This document shows positions 44,507-52,326 of a DNA stretch of 64,000 nucleotides, in pieces. The position numbers and the translations under genes are program-made. The notes under the pieces were generated by a model. That model had not been told where the DNA came from. It was given only the letters and a program-made list of their open reading frames with translations, and did no database searches. Source of the DNA: Streptomyces sp. Ru73 (GTDB lineage: Bacteria; Actinomycetota; Actinomycetes; Streptomycetales; Streptomycetaceae); assembly GCF_002920575.1 (NCBI RefSeq), contig NZ_PQSQ01000028.1, forward strand, positions 1 through 64,000, in the 5' to 3' direction. Positions within the stretch are counted from its first letter, which is position 1. Each line of letters opens with the position of its first letter.

Positions 44507-45465
44507 TTGTTCTTGGTCTCCGCGTTCCTGGCGTGGTCGGTCTGCTCGATACCGGCCGGCAGGTAACCGTTCTGGCCCTTCTTCGCCAGGTCCTTCAGGT
44601 GCTCCTGGTACCGCTCGGGAGACACGACCTTGACGTTGAAGAGCATCCGGGAGTGGTCAACGCCGCAGAGCTCGGCGCACTTGCCCCTGAAGGTGCCCTC
44701 CTTGTTGGGAGTCACCTCGAAGACATTGGTGTGACCCGGGATGACGTCCTGCTTCATGAGGAACGGCACCACCCAGAAGGAGTGGATGACATCGCGCGAG
44801 GTCAGGATGAACTGAACGGTCTCGCCCTTGGGCAGCCACAGGGTGGGGCCCGGGTCGCCGTTCTGCGGGTTCCGCTCGCCCGGCGTGCCCTGGTCGTAGA
44901 CGCCCTCGGCACCCTGGGGCGCCGACTTCTTCCACTTGTCCGGGATCGCGGAGAGTTCCTTGGAGTTGATGTTCGTGGTCGACTTGTTGCCGTCCACGTC
45001 CTCCATGTAGTTGAACGCCCAGCTCCACTGGAAGCCCACCACGTTGACCACGTGGTCCGGCTTCTTCGAAGTCTTGAGGAGTTCGTTCTCGTCACGCGCG
45101 GTGAAATAGAACAGCACCGCGATGATGATGAACGGGACGATGGTGTACAACGCCTCGATCGGCATGTTGTACCGGGTCTGTGCGGGGACCTCCACCTTGG
45201 TCCGGCTGCGGCGGTGGAAGATCCAGCTCCAGATGATCAGGCCCCACACCAGCACGCCCGTTGCGAGGGCGGCGGCCCAGGAGCCCTGCCAAAGGGAGAG
45301 GATCCGCGGCGCCTCGTCCGTGACGGGCGTTGGCATGCCGAGGCGGGGGAAGTCCTTGTATGTGCAACCGGTCGCGGTCGCCAGGACCAGGCCCGCAGCC
45401 AGCACCTGCGGCAGCTTCCGCCGCATCGGGCGCCGCGACGAGCGGTCGGAGCCGTTGGGACTCAC
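44503..45465 (-). CDS. ctaC: Cytochrome c oxidase subunit II
   Basis: 320 residues. Lipobox in ATATGC, so a lipoprotein, with two membrane spans ([18 protein letters not shown] and [16 protein letters not shown]). The CuA site is complete: [12 protein letters not shown] (His) and [12 protein letters not shown] (Cys, Glu, Cys, His, Met). A 30-residue insert ([18 protein letters not shown]) before the CuA domain is typical of actinobacteria. Accepts electrons from QcrC. GTG start. The promoter region holds an 8-base inverted repeat (45548-45576) that may be regulatory. Confidence 0.96.
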   Translation of the reverse strand: MSPNGSDRSSRRPMRRKLPQVLAAGLVLATATGCTYKDFPRLGMPTPVTDEAPRILSLWQGSWAAALATGVLVWGLIIWSWIFHRRSRTKVEVPAQTRYNMPIEALYTIVPFIIIAVLFYFTARDENELLKTSKKPDHVVNVVGFQWSWAFNYMEDVDGNKSTTNINSKELSAIPDKWKKSAPQGAEGVYDQGTPGERNPQNGDPGPTLWLPKGETVQFILTSRDVIHSFWVVPFLMKQDVIPGHTNVFEVTPNKEGTFRGKCAELCGVDHSRMLFNVKVVSPERYQEHLKDLAKKGQNGYLPAGIEQTDHARNAETKNK

Positions 45466-45547
45466 GTAGCGCCTTCCCGAGAGTCTCGCCCGCAGAAAAC
45501 CGGCTGCGGCCGTCTCAGCTGGTCGGTCGCCGGCCCGTCACGGGCAG

Positions 45548-45576
45548 GGGTTTGGATGTTTATGCGGACCAAACCC
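45548..45576. promoter_or_regulatory. Inverted repeat in the ctaC upstream region
   Basis: GGGTTTGG (45548-45555) and CCAAACCC (45569-45576) around a 13-base AT-rich spacer containing a possible -10 (CATAAACAT on the minus strand). Placement 83-111 bases before ctaC suggests an operator. The rest of the 325-base gap between ctaC and the cysteine desulfurase gene shows nothing else recognisable. Confidence 0.5.
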
Positions 45577-45778
45577 TACTGGACGCTATTTGGCGTCGCG
45601 CGGGGAGGGTGCCCTACCCGGCGCGTCACCCCCCGAAGGGGTGGCACTCCCCTCCCTCTGGGCGCCCGCGACATCCGGATTCCCCGCTTCCCCCCGGCAT
45701 CTGACGCCGCGCCCGCCGCGCGGGGGTGACGCTCCCGGTCCGGCCCGGTGCGCCGGACGGGTGGCGGCCCGGACACGT

Positions 45779-45790
45779 TAGCGTTCCGCC
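45779..45790 (+). promoter_or_regulatory. -10 box of a probable leaderless promoter
   Basis: TAGCGT at 45779-45784 ends 6 bases before the GTG of the desulfurase fusion; no ribosome binding site intervenes. Confidence 0.4.
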
Positions 45791-47182
45791 GTGCCCTACT
45801 TCGATGCCGCGTCCTCCGCTCCCCTGCACCCGGTCGCCCGCGACGCGCTGTTCGCCGCGCTCGACGAGGGCTGGGCCGACCCGGCCCGGCTGTACCGGGA
45901 GGGGCGGCGGGCCCGGCTGCTGCTGGACGCCGCGCGCGAGACCGCGGCGGAGGCGGTCGGCTGCCGCCCCGACGAGCTGGTCTTCACCCCCTCCGGCACC
46001 CACGCGGTGCACACGGGCGTGGCGGGCGCGCTGGCCGGCCGGCGGCGGGCCGGCACCCGTCTGGTCCACTCCGCCGTCGAGCACTCCTCCGTGCTGCACG
46101 CGGCGGAGGCGCACGAGGCGGCCGGCGGCACCGTGGCCGTGGTGGGCTGCGACCGTACGGGCCGGGTCGGCGCCGGGGAGTTCGCCGACGCGCTCACCCC
46201 GGACACCGCACTGGCCGTCCTGCAGTCGGCCAATCACGAGGTGGGGACCGAACAGCCGGTGGCCGAGGCGGCCGAGGCGTGCCGCGCGGCCGGCGTGCCG
46301 CTGCTGGTGGACGCGGCCCAGTCGCTGGCCTGGGGGCCGGTGGCGGGCCCCTGGTCACTGCTGACGGGCAGCGCGCACAAGTGGGGCGGCCCGGCCGGGG
46401 TGGGTCTGCTGGCGGTCCGCAAGGGCACTCGCTTCGCGTACCAGGGACCGGCCGACGCCCGTGAGTCGGGCCGGGCGCCCGGCTTCGAGAACATCCCGGC
46501 CGTGGTGGCAGCCGCGGCGTCGCTGCGTGCCGTGCGCGCGGAGGCCGCCGCCGAAGCGGCGCGGCTGCGCGGTCTGGTGGACCGGATCCGGGTCCGGGTG
46601 CCGGAGCTGGTGCCGGACGTGGCGGTGGTCGGCGACCCCGTGCGGCGGCTGCCGCACCTGGTGACCTTCTCCTGTCTCTACGTCGACGGGGAGACGCTGC
46701 TGCACGCGCTGGACCGGGCGGGCTTCTCCGTCGCCTCCGGTTCCTCCTGCACCTCCAGCACGCTGACGCCCAGCCACGTCCTGAAGGCGATGGGCGTGCT
46801 CTCCGAGGGCAACGTCCGGGTGTCGCTGCCGGCCGGGACCACGGAGGGGGACGTGGACCGCTTCCTCGCGGTGCTGCCGGACGCGGTGGCCGGGGTGCGG
46901 GAGCAGCTGGGCGCCCCGGCGCGGCCGGCGCGGGCCCCGGAGGGCGCGGCCGGCGAGGTCGTCGTGGACGCGCTCGGGGCGCGCTGTCCGGTACCGGTGA
47001 TCGAGCTGGCCAAGGCGGTCGCCGGGGTGCCGGTCGGCACGACCGTGACGGTGCTGTCCGACGACGAGGTGGCGGCGCTGGACATCCCGGCGTGGTGCTG
47101 GACCCAGGGTCAGGAGTACTTGGGGGAACGCGCTGAGCGCCCGGAGCGCGGCGCCGCGTACGTGGTGCGGCGCCGCGTCTGA
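45791..47182 (+). CDS. Cysteine desulfurase fused to a TusA-type sulfur carrier domain
   Basis: 463 residues. Residues 1-375 are a class V PLP cysteine desulfurase: HTGVAGALAGRR, VEHSSVLHAAEAH, LQSANHEVGTEQPV (Asn-His-Glu), LLVDAAQSLAWG and TGSAHKWGGPAGVG with the PLP Lys; SGSSCTSSTLTPSH holds the persulfide Cys. Residues about 388-463 are a TusA/SirA domain: DALGARCPVPVIELAKAV with the CPxP cysteine that accepts sulfur. So sulfur could pass from cysteine to the fused carrier, for tRNA thiolation or other uses. GTG start without ribosome binding site. Converges on the PfkB gene with 10 bases between stops. Confidence 0.93.
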   Translation: MPYFDAASSAPLHPVARDALFAALDEGWADPARLYREGRRARLLLDAARETAAEAVGCRPDELVFTPSGTHAVHTGVAGALAGRRRAGTRLVHSAVEHSSVLHAAEAHEAAGGTVAVVGCDRTGRVGAGEFADALTPDTALAVLQSANHEVGTEQPVAEAAEACRAAGVPLLVDAAQSLAWGPVAGPWSLLTGSAHKWGGPAGVGLLAVRKGTRFAYQGPADARESGRAPGFENIPAVVAAAASLRAVRAEAAAEAARLRGLVDRIRVRVPELVPDVAVVGDPVRRLPHLVTFSCLYVDGETLLHALDRAGFSVASGSSCTSSTLTPSHVLKAMGVLSEGNVRVSLPAGTTEGDVDRFLAVLPDAVAGVREQLGAPARPARAPEGAAGEVVVDALGARCPVPVIELAKAVAGVPVGTTVTVLSDDEVAALDIPAWCWTQGQEYLGERAERPERGAAYVVRRRV

Positions 47183-47192
47183 CCCGGACGGC

Positions 47193-48167
47193 TCAGTTCA
47201 GGTGCTGCTGGATCTCGGCGGCGGCCTCGTGGCCGTACGCCTTGGTGAAGCGGTCCAGGAAGTGGCTGCGGCGCAGCTCGTACTCCTGGGTGCCGACGGT
47301 CTCGATGACCAGGGTCGCCAGCATGCAGCCGACCTGGGCAGCGCGCTCCAGGGACACGCCCCAGGCGAGGCCGGAGAGGAAGCCGGCGCGGAAGGCGTCG
47401 CCGACGCCGGTCGGGTCGGCCTTGGCGTTCTCCTCGGGGACGCCGACCTCGATGTCCGGCTCGCCCGCGCGCTCGATGCGGACGCCGCTGGCGCCGAGGG
47501 TGGTGACGCGGGTGCCGACCTTGCCGAGGATCTCCTCGGAGGTCCAGCCGGTCTTGGACTCGATGAGGCCCTTCTCGTACTCGTTGGAGAAGAGGTACGT
47601 CGCGCCGTCCATCAGGGTGCGGATGTCGTCGCCGTCCATCCGGGCGATCTGCTGGGAGAAGTCGGCGGCGAACGGGATGGAGCGGGAGCGGCACTCCTCG
47701 GTGTGCCGGATCATCGCCTCGGGGTCGTCGGCGCCGATCAGGACGAGGTCCAGGCCGCCCACCCGCTCGGCGACGTGCTGCAGCTCGATCAGCCGGGCCT
47801 CGCTCATGGCGCCGGTGTAGAAGGAGCCGATCTGGTTGTGGTCGGCGTCGGTGGTGCACACGAAGCGGGCGGTGTGCAGCACCTCGGAGATCCGGACGGA
47901 GGCGGTGTCCACGCCGTGCCGGTCCAGCCAGGCGCGGTACTCGCCGAAGTCGTTGCCGGCGGCGCCGACCAGGATCGGCGCGGTACCGAGCTGGCCCATG
48001 CCGAAGCAGATGTTCGCGGCGACGCCACCGCGTCGCACGTCGAGCTTGTCGACCAGGAAGGAGAGGGAGACCGTGTGGAGCTGGTCGGCGACCAGCTGGT
48101 CGGCGAAGCGTCCGGGGAAGGTCATCAGATGGTCGGTGGCGATGGAGCCGGTGACTGCGATACGCAC
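47193..48167 (-). CDS. PfkB-family carbohydrate/nucleoside kinase
   Basis: 324 residues from the GTG at 48167, with AGGAGCGA upstream. Ribokinase/PfkB fold: RIAVTGSIATDHLM, FLVDKLDVRRGGVAANICFGMGQLG (substrate region), and the catalytic anion hole DPTGVGDAFRAGFL with the base Asp. Closest in feel to actinobacterial adenosine kinase (M. tuberculosis AdoK type), in which ATP phosphorylates adenosine, but sugar kinase activity remains possible. Stand-alone on its strand. Confidence 0.88.
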   Translation of the reverse strand: MRIAVTGSIATDHLMTFPGRFADQLVADQLHTVSLSFLVDKLDVRRGGVAANICFGMGQLGTAPILVGAAGNDFGEYRAWLDRHGVDTASVRISEVLHTARFVCTTDADHNQIGSFYTGAMSEARLIELQHVAERVGGLDLVLIGADDPEAMIRHTEECRSRSIPFAADFSQQIARMDGDDIRTLMDGATYLFSNEYEKGLIESKTGWTSEEILGKVGTRVTTLGASGVRIERAGEPDIEVGVPEENAKADPTGVGDAFRAGFLSGLAWGVSLERAAQVGCMLATLVIETVGTQEYELRRSHFLDRFTKAYGHEAAAEIQQHLN

Positions 48168-48308
48168 GGCGATTCGCTCCTGCGGGGAGGCGTGGGGCGG
48201 TGACGGACGTGACCCAACGCTACCGGTTCGGGCCCGCCCCTCCGACCTGGCGAAACTACCCGATAGTAGGTCTTCTTTCGCGGGGCGAAGGGTGCGTACG
48301 GTGCGCGT

Positions 48309-48542
48309 ATGACCCCACTTGTGAAGCCCGTCACAGCAGATCGCCCGGCCGGCCGTCGCCCGGACGGCGCCGAGCCGGACTCCCTGGAGCAACTGCGCGG
48401 CGACTGCGCCCGGATGGCGCCGCACTGGCGGCCCGACGGCTCGTTCGCCGCCGCGCCGCGTCCCGTCGCGGAGCTGCGCGGGATCACGGTCCCCGCCGCC
48501 TCTGCCAAACTGCTGGACGGGATGTCCGAGTACGGCGACTGA
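48309..48542 (+). CDS. Short hypothetical protein
   Basis: 77 residues (MTPLVKPVTADRPAGRRPDG, then SLEQLRGDCARMAPHW and ELRGITVPAASAKLLDGM). Not recognised. Codon bias is consistent with coding. TACGGT at 48297-48302 ends 6 bases before the ATG, another candidate leaderless start. No neighbour suggests a function. The following 156 bases before the next gene show nothing notable except its ribosome binding site. Confidence 0.6.
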   Translation: MTPLVKPVTADRPAGRRPDGAEPDSLEQLRGDCARMAPHWRPDGSFAAAPRPVAELRGITVPAASAKLLDGMSEYGD

Positions 48543-48698
48543 GTACGGCGAGCCGCCTCCTCCATCACTCTTGCACGGGCCCTCAGCGGCCCGTTCGGGC
48601 CGCGGGCGGAACCGCTCGCGGCCCGGCTCCGTCCAATCGGCGTCCCCCTCACGGAGGATGGCGCATCAGTTGTTCAGCGGAGCCGAAGGAGCGATGCG

Positions 48699-50294
48699 GT
48701 GAGCACCGAGGACACTCCCCCTGCCACGGGCAGCGGGAAGAACCCCACCGACACCCCCACCACTCCCCGGCGGCGCGGGCGCAGCCCGCTGGTGGTCGCC
48801 TCGATGGCCGCTGCGGTGCTGCTGGCCGGCGGCGGCGCGGCGTACTGGGCGTCGGGCGCTTCCGGCCAGGACGGCGAAGGCGGTCCCGGCGCCTCGGCCG
48901 ATCCGCCGCCGCTGGCGCTGGAGGGGTACGGCCAGGCGCAGCACGCGGGGATCGCGCCGGGTGAGCCGAACCCGCAGGGCGGCGGGTACCGCGCGGTCGC
49001 CGATCTGCCGGACGGCCCGGCCGACGCGCCCGTCTACCGCCCGCAGGGCCCGGTCGGCAAGGCCGCGGTCGCCCGGCTGGCCAAGGCGCTGGACGTGTCG
49101 GGCCAGGTCCGCTCCGAGGGCGGCACGTGGAAGGTCGGCGGCCAGGACAAGGACTCCCGCGGGCCCGTGCTCCAGGTGGCCAAGGCCGGCACCGGCTCGT
49201 GGACGTTCGCGCAGTACGGCACGCCGGGCGGCGTGAACTGCGCGCTGCCGGCCGCGCCCAAGGGCAAGGCCGCGGACGCCAAGACCGGCCACTCCTCCGA
49301 CGGGCCCGGCTGCCCCTCGTACCGCGGCCGGGACGCCAGCACCGAGGACGACGGCAGCGGCAAGGGCGCGGTCTCCCAGGAGAAGGCCAAGAAGGCGGTC
49401 GGGCCCGTGCTCGCCGCGCTGGGCCAGCAGGACGCGAAGCTGGACGCCGGCGGGCTGTCCGGCGCGGTGCGGATCGTCTCGGCGAACCCGGTGTTCGGCG
49501 GCCTGCCGACGTACGGCTGGCAGAGCGACCTCCAGGTCGGCGCGGACGGCCGGGTGGTCGGCGGCAGCGGGCAGCTGGCGCGGCCGGTCAAGGGCGACAC
49601 GTATCCGGTGCTCAGCGCGGAGAAGACGCTCGCGCGTCTGAACGGCGGGGCCGGCTCCGGCGACAGCAAGGGCGCGGACGGCACGTGCGCCACGCCGCTG
49701 CCGGACAAGGGCGAGAAGGGCGAGCCGGGCGGCAAGGACGACAAGGGCATCGCGCCGTGCGAGCCCGCGCCCGGCAAGCCCTCGCCGGCCGAGGTGACCG
49801 GTGCCAGGTTCGGCCTGTCGGTGCAGTTCGTGAACGGCAGCCAGGCGCTCGTCCCGTCGTGGATGTACGAGGTGCGGCAGCCCGGCTCGACCGGCGGCAA
49901 GGATTCCCGTACGACGGTCGCGGCTCCCGCCGTCGACCCGAAGTACGTCGTGGACCGGGACGCCGGGCAGGGCGCGACGCAGCGTCCCGCGCACCCGCCG
50001 CAGGGCGGCAAGGCGAACGAGAAGGGCGCGATGGGCCTGGAGTCGTACTCGGTCTCGGACGACGGCAAGAAGCTGACGCTGCGCTTCTGGGGCGGCGTGT
50101 GCAGCGACTACTCGGCCAGCGCCGACCAGTCGGGTACGGCCGTGACCGCGCAGGTCACGGGCAAGGAGAAGAAGCCGGGCGGGGTCTGCGTGAAGATCGC
50201 CAAGCAGTTCACCAAGACGGTGACGCTGGACACCCCGCTGGACGGCCGGGAGGTCATCGACGCCTCCAGCGGCGAGACGGTGCCGCAGAAGTGA
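48699..50294 (+). CDS. Membrane-anchored extracytoplasmic protein, function unknown
   Basis: 531 residues. Short cytoplasmic Thr/Pro-rich N-terminus, one membrane span (PLVVASMAAAVLLAGGGAAYW, about 30-50), then a large outside domain with low-complexity Gly/Lys/Asp stretches (GEKGEPGGKDDKG) and four cysteines that could pair (NCALPAAP, GPGCPSY, GTCATPLP, GIAPCEPA). No known family. GAAGGAG lies 8 bases before the GTG. Charged repeats resemble linkers of wall-associated proteins. Followed by a strong bidirectional terminator. Confidence 0.85.
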   Translation: MSTEDTPPATGSGKNPTDTPTTPRRRGRSPLVVASMAAAVLLAGGGAAYWASGASGQDGEGGPGASADPPPLALEGYGQAQHAGIAPGEPNPQGGGYRAVADLPDGPADAPVYRPQGPVGKAAVARLAKALDVSGQVRSEGGTWKVGGQDKDSRGPVLQVAKAGTGSWTFAQYGTPGGVNCALPAAPKGKAADAKTGHSSDGPGCPSYRGRDASTEDDGSGKGAVSQEKAKKAVGPVLAALGQQDAKLDAGGLSGAVRIVSANPVFGGLPTYGWQSDLQVGADGRVVGGSGQLARPVKGDTYPVLSAEKTLARLNGGAGSGDSKGADGTCATPLPDKGEKGEPGGKDDKGIAPCEPAPGKPSPAEVTGARFGLSVQFVNGSQALVPSWMYEVRQPGSTGGKDSRTTVAAPAVDPKYVVDRDAGQGATQRPAHPPQGGKANEKGAMGLESYSVSDDGKKLTLRFWGGVCSDYSASADQSGTAVTAQVTGKEKKPGGVCVKIAKQFTKTVTLDTPLDGREVIDASSGETVPQK

Positions 50295-50347
50295 CGGCGG
50301 GCCGCCGCCGCTGAGCGCGGGCGGCGAAGGGCCGCCGGGCGGCCATG

Positions 50348-50385
50348 ACGAAGGCGGCGTTCCCCTCGGGGAACGCCGCCTTCGT
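50348..50385. terminator. Bidirectional terminator
   Basis: Perfect 17-bp stem (50348-50364 with 50369-50385), 4-base loop CTCG, then CTGTT. Serves the membrane-anchored protein gene and erpA, which converge here. Confidence 0.88.
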
Positions 50386-50414
50386 CTGTTCTCCGTGTGC
50401 CGGAGCCGGCCGGC

Positions 50415-50768
50415 TCAGCTGAAGGAGTCACCGCAGGCGCAGGAGCCCGTGGCGTTGGGGTTGTCGATCGTGAAGCCCTGCTTCTCGATCGTGTCGACGA
50501 AGTCGATGGAGGCACCACCCAGGTACGGGGCGCTCATCCGGTCGGTCACGACCTTCACGCCGTCGAAGTCCTTCACGACGTCGCCGTCGAGCGAGCGCTC
50601 GTCGAAGAAGAGCTGGTAGCGCAGGCCGGAGCAGCCACCGGGCTGAACGGCCACCCGCAGCGCGAGGTCGTCCCGGCCCTCCTGCTCCAGCAGGCTCTTG
50701 ACCTTCGACGCTGCCGCGTCGGACAGGATGATGCCGTCGCTGACGGTGGTCTCGTCCTGAACGCTCAT
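50415..50768 (-). CDS. erpA: Iron-sulfur cluster insertion protein ErpA
   Basis: 117 residues, A-type Fe-S carrier (HesB/IscA family). Conserved cysteines: LRVAVQPGGCSGLRYQLFF and GSCACGDSFS at the C-terminus (CxC). It carries [4Fe-4S]/[2Fe-2S] clusters to client enzymes. Neighbour nadA, diverging from it, needs a [4Fe-4S] cluster, so the pair makes sense. ATG start with GGGAGAGATGTAG upstream. The 312-base gap to nadA holds the erpA promoter region and the paired operators near nadA. Confidence 0.94.
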   Translation of the reverse strand: MSVQDETTVSDGIILSDAAASKVKSLLEQEGRDDLALRVAVQPGGCSGLRYQLFFDERSLDGDVVKDFDGVKVVTDRMSAPYLGGASIDFVDTIEKQGFTIDNPNATGSCACGDSFS

Positions 50769-50960
50769 CTACATCTCTCCCGGGTTGTACGGACCCCTTG
50801 CCCTCGGCAGTAACCGACGGGGCCCCGGATTCATTCCGGGCGGGCTCGAAGTTCTGGGGGATTTTTCCACCCCTCCTCATGCTCGCACACACCGTCCGGA
50901 AGGTCAGCGGCCGACGGCGAACGGCCGGCCGGGTGATGCGTCACATCGACACAATGCCCA

Positions 50961-51008
50961 TCGTCAAACTGACGTGAAGCCGCTATGATAGATAACGTCA
51001 TTTAGACG
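50961..51008 (+). promoter_or_regulatory. nadA promoter flanked by two related operator-like sites
   Basis: TCGTCA (50961-50966) and TATGAT (50984-50989) with a 17-base spacer form a good promoter. CGTCA-AAC-TGACG (50962-50974) covers the -35, and CGTCATTTAGACG (50996-51008) covers the likely start point. The two 13-bp sites share CGTCA...GACG and are centred 34 bases apart, a layout expected for cooperative repression of NAD synthesis. The regulator is not in this window. Confidence 0.65.
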
Positions 51009-51080
51009 AGAAGCCCGGTGCGGGCACCGGCTCCACCGGAGCGGCTCCGCGCTCGACCAGGAAAAGAGAGGGTGCGTGTC

Positions 51081-52268
51081 GTGACCACCGCCCAGCCCCG
51101 TCAGGACCTCGATGTGCAGCCCACGCCGCTCGCGCTGCTGCTGCTCGGCCGGGAGGCCGACCCGAAGAGCGAGCGCGGCGTCGAGTGCCCGGGCGACCTG
51201 CCCGCGCCCTCCGACCCTGACCTCGTGGAGCGCGCCCGCGCCGCCAAGGAGAAGCTCGGGGACAAGGTCTTCGTGCTCGGCCACCACTACCAGCGCGACG
51301 AGGTCATCCAGTTCGCCGACGTCACCGGCGACTCCTTCAAGCTGGCCAGGGACGCCGCCGCGCGGCCGGACGCCGAGTACATCGTCTTCTGCGGTGTGCA
51401 CTTCATGGCCGAGTCCGCCGACATCCTGACCACGGACGAACAGAAGGTCGTCCTCCCCGACCTGGCCGCCGGCTGCTCGATGGCCGACATGGCCACCGCC
51501 GAGCAGGTCGCCGAGTGCTGGGACGTGCTGACCGAGGCCGGCGTCGCCGAGCAGGTCGTGCCCGTCTCGTACATGAACTCCTCGGCCGACATCAAGGCGT
51601 TCACCGGCAAGCACGGCGGCACGATCTGCACATCGTCCAACGCCAAGCGCGCCCTGGAATGGGCCTTCGAGCAGGGCGAGAAGGTGCTCTTCCTGCCCGA
51701 CCAGCACCTGGGCCGGAACACCGCGGTACGCGACATGGGCATGTCGCTGGACGACTGCGTGGTCTACAACCCGCACAAGCCGAACGGCGGCCTGACCACC
51801 GAGCAGCTGCGCGCCGCGAAGATGATCCTGTGGCGCGGGCACTGCTCGGTGCACGGCCGCTTCTCGCTGGAGTCGGTCGAGGACGTACGCGCCCGCATAC
51901 CGGGCGTGAACGTGCTGGTGCACCCCGAGTGCAAGCACGAGGTCGTGGCCGCGGCCGACTACGTGGGCTCCACGGAGCACATCATCAAGACCCTGGAGGC
52001 GGCGCCGGCCGGGTCGAAGTGGGCGATCGGCACGGAGCTGAACCTGGTCCGCCGCCTGGCGAACCGATTCGCCGCCGAGGACAAGGAGATCGTCTTCCTC
52101 GACAAGACGGTCTGCTTCTGCTCGACCATGAACCGCATCGACCTCCCGCACCTGGTCTGGGCCCTGGAGTCCCTGGCGGACGGCAAGGTCGTCAACCGCA
52201 TCGAGGTCGACAAGGAGACGGAAGACTTCGCGAAGCTCGCCCTCGAACGCATGCTGGCGCTGCCGTAG
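51081..52268 (+). CDS. nadA: Quinolinate synthase A
   Basis: Condenses iminoaspartate with dihydroxyacetone phosphate to quinolinate in de novo NAD synthesis; needs a [4Fe-4S] cluster. 395 residues from the GTG at 51081 (MTTAQPRQDLDVQPTPLAL), with AAGAGAGGG upstream. Motifs: VFVLGHHYQRDEVIQFAD, EYIVFCGVHFMAESADIL, PDLAAGCSMADMA, SYMNSSADIKAF, IWRGHCSVHGRF-like segment (here ILWRGHCSVHGRF), VHPECKHEVV and FLDKTVCFCSTMNRIDLPHL. Cysteines in CGVHF, HPEC and CFCSTMN are the expected cluster ligands. No nadB or nadC follows; the gene is monocistronic with a strong terminator. Confidence 0.96.
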   Translation: MTTAQPRQDLDVQPTPLALLLLGREADPKSERGVECPGDLPAPSDPDLVERARAAKEKLGDKVFVLGHHYQRDEVIQFADVTGDSFKLARDAAARPDAEYIVFCGVHFMAESADILTTDEQKVVLPDLAAGCSMADMATAEQVAECWDVLTEAGVAEQVVPVSYMNSSADIKAFTGKHGGTICTSSNAKRALEWAFEQGEKVLFLPDQHLGRNTAVRDMGMSLDDCVVYNPHKPNGGLTTEQLRAAKMILWRGHCSVHGRFSLESVEDVRARIPGVNVLVHPECKHEVVAAADYVGSTEHIIKTLEAAPAGSKWAIGTELNLVRRLANRFAAEDKEIVFLDKTVCFCSTMNRIDLPHLVWALESLADGKVVNRIEVDKETEDFAKLALERMLALP

Positions 52269-52276
52269 CCGTCGCA

Positions 52277-52317
52277 CACGTGGGGCCCGTACCGGACTTC
52301 GGTACGGGCCCCACGTG
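52277..52317. terminator. Bidirectional terminator after nadA
   Basis: Perfect 17-bp stem (52277-52293 with 52301-52317), 7-base loop, between the convergent nadA and RND genes. Confidence 0.9.
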
Positions 52318-52326
52318 CTGTGCGGG

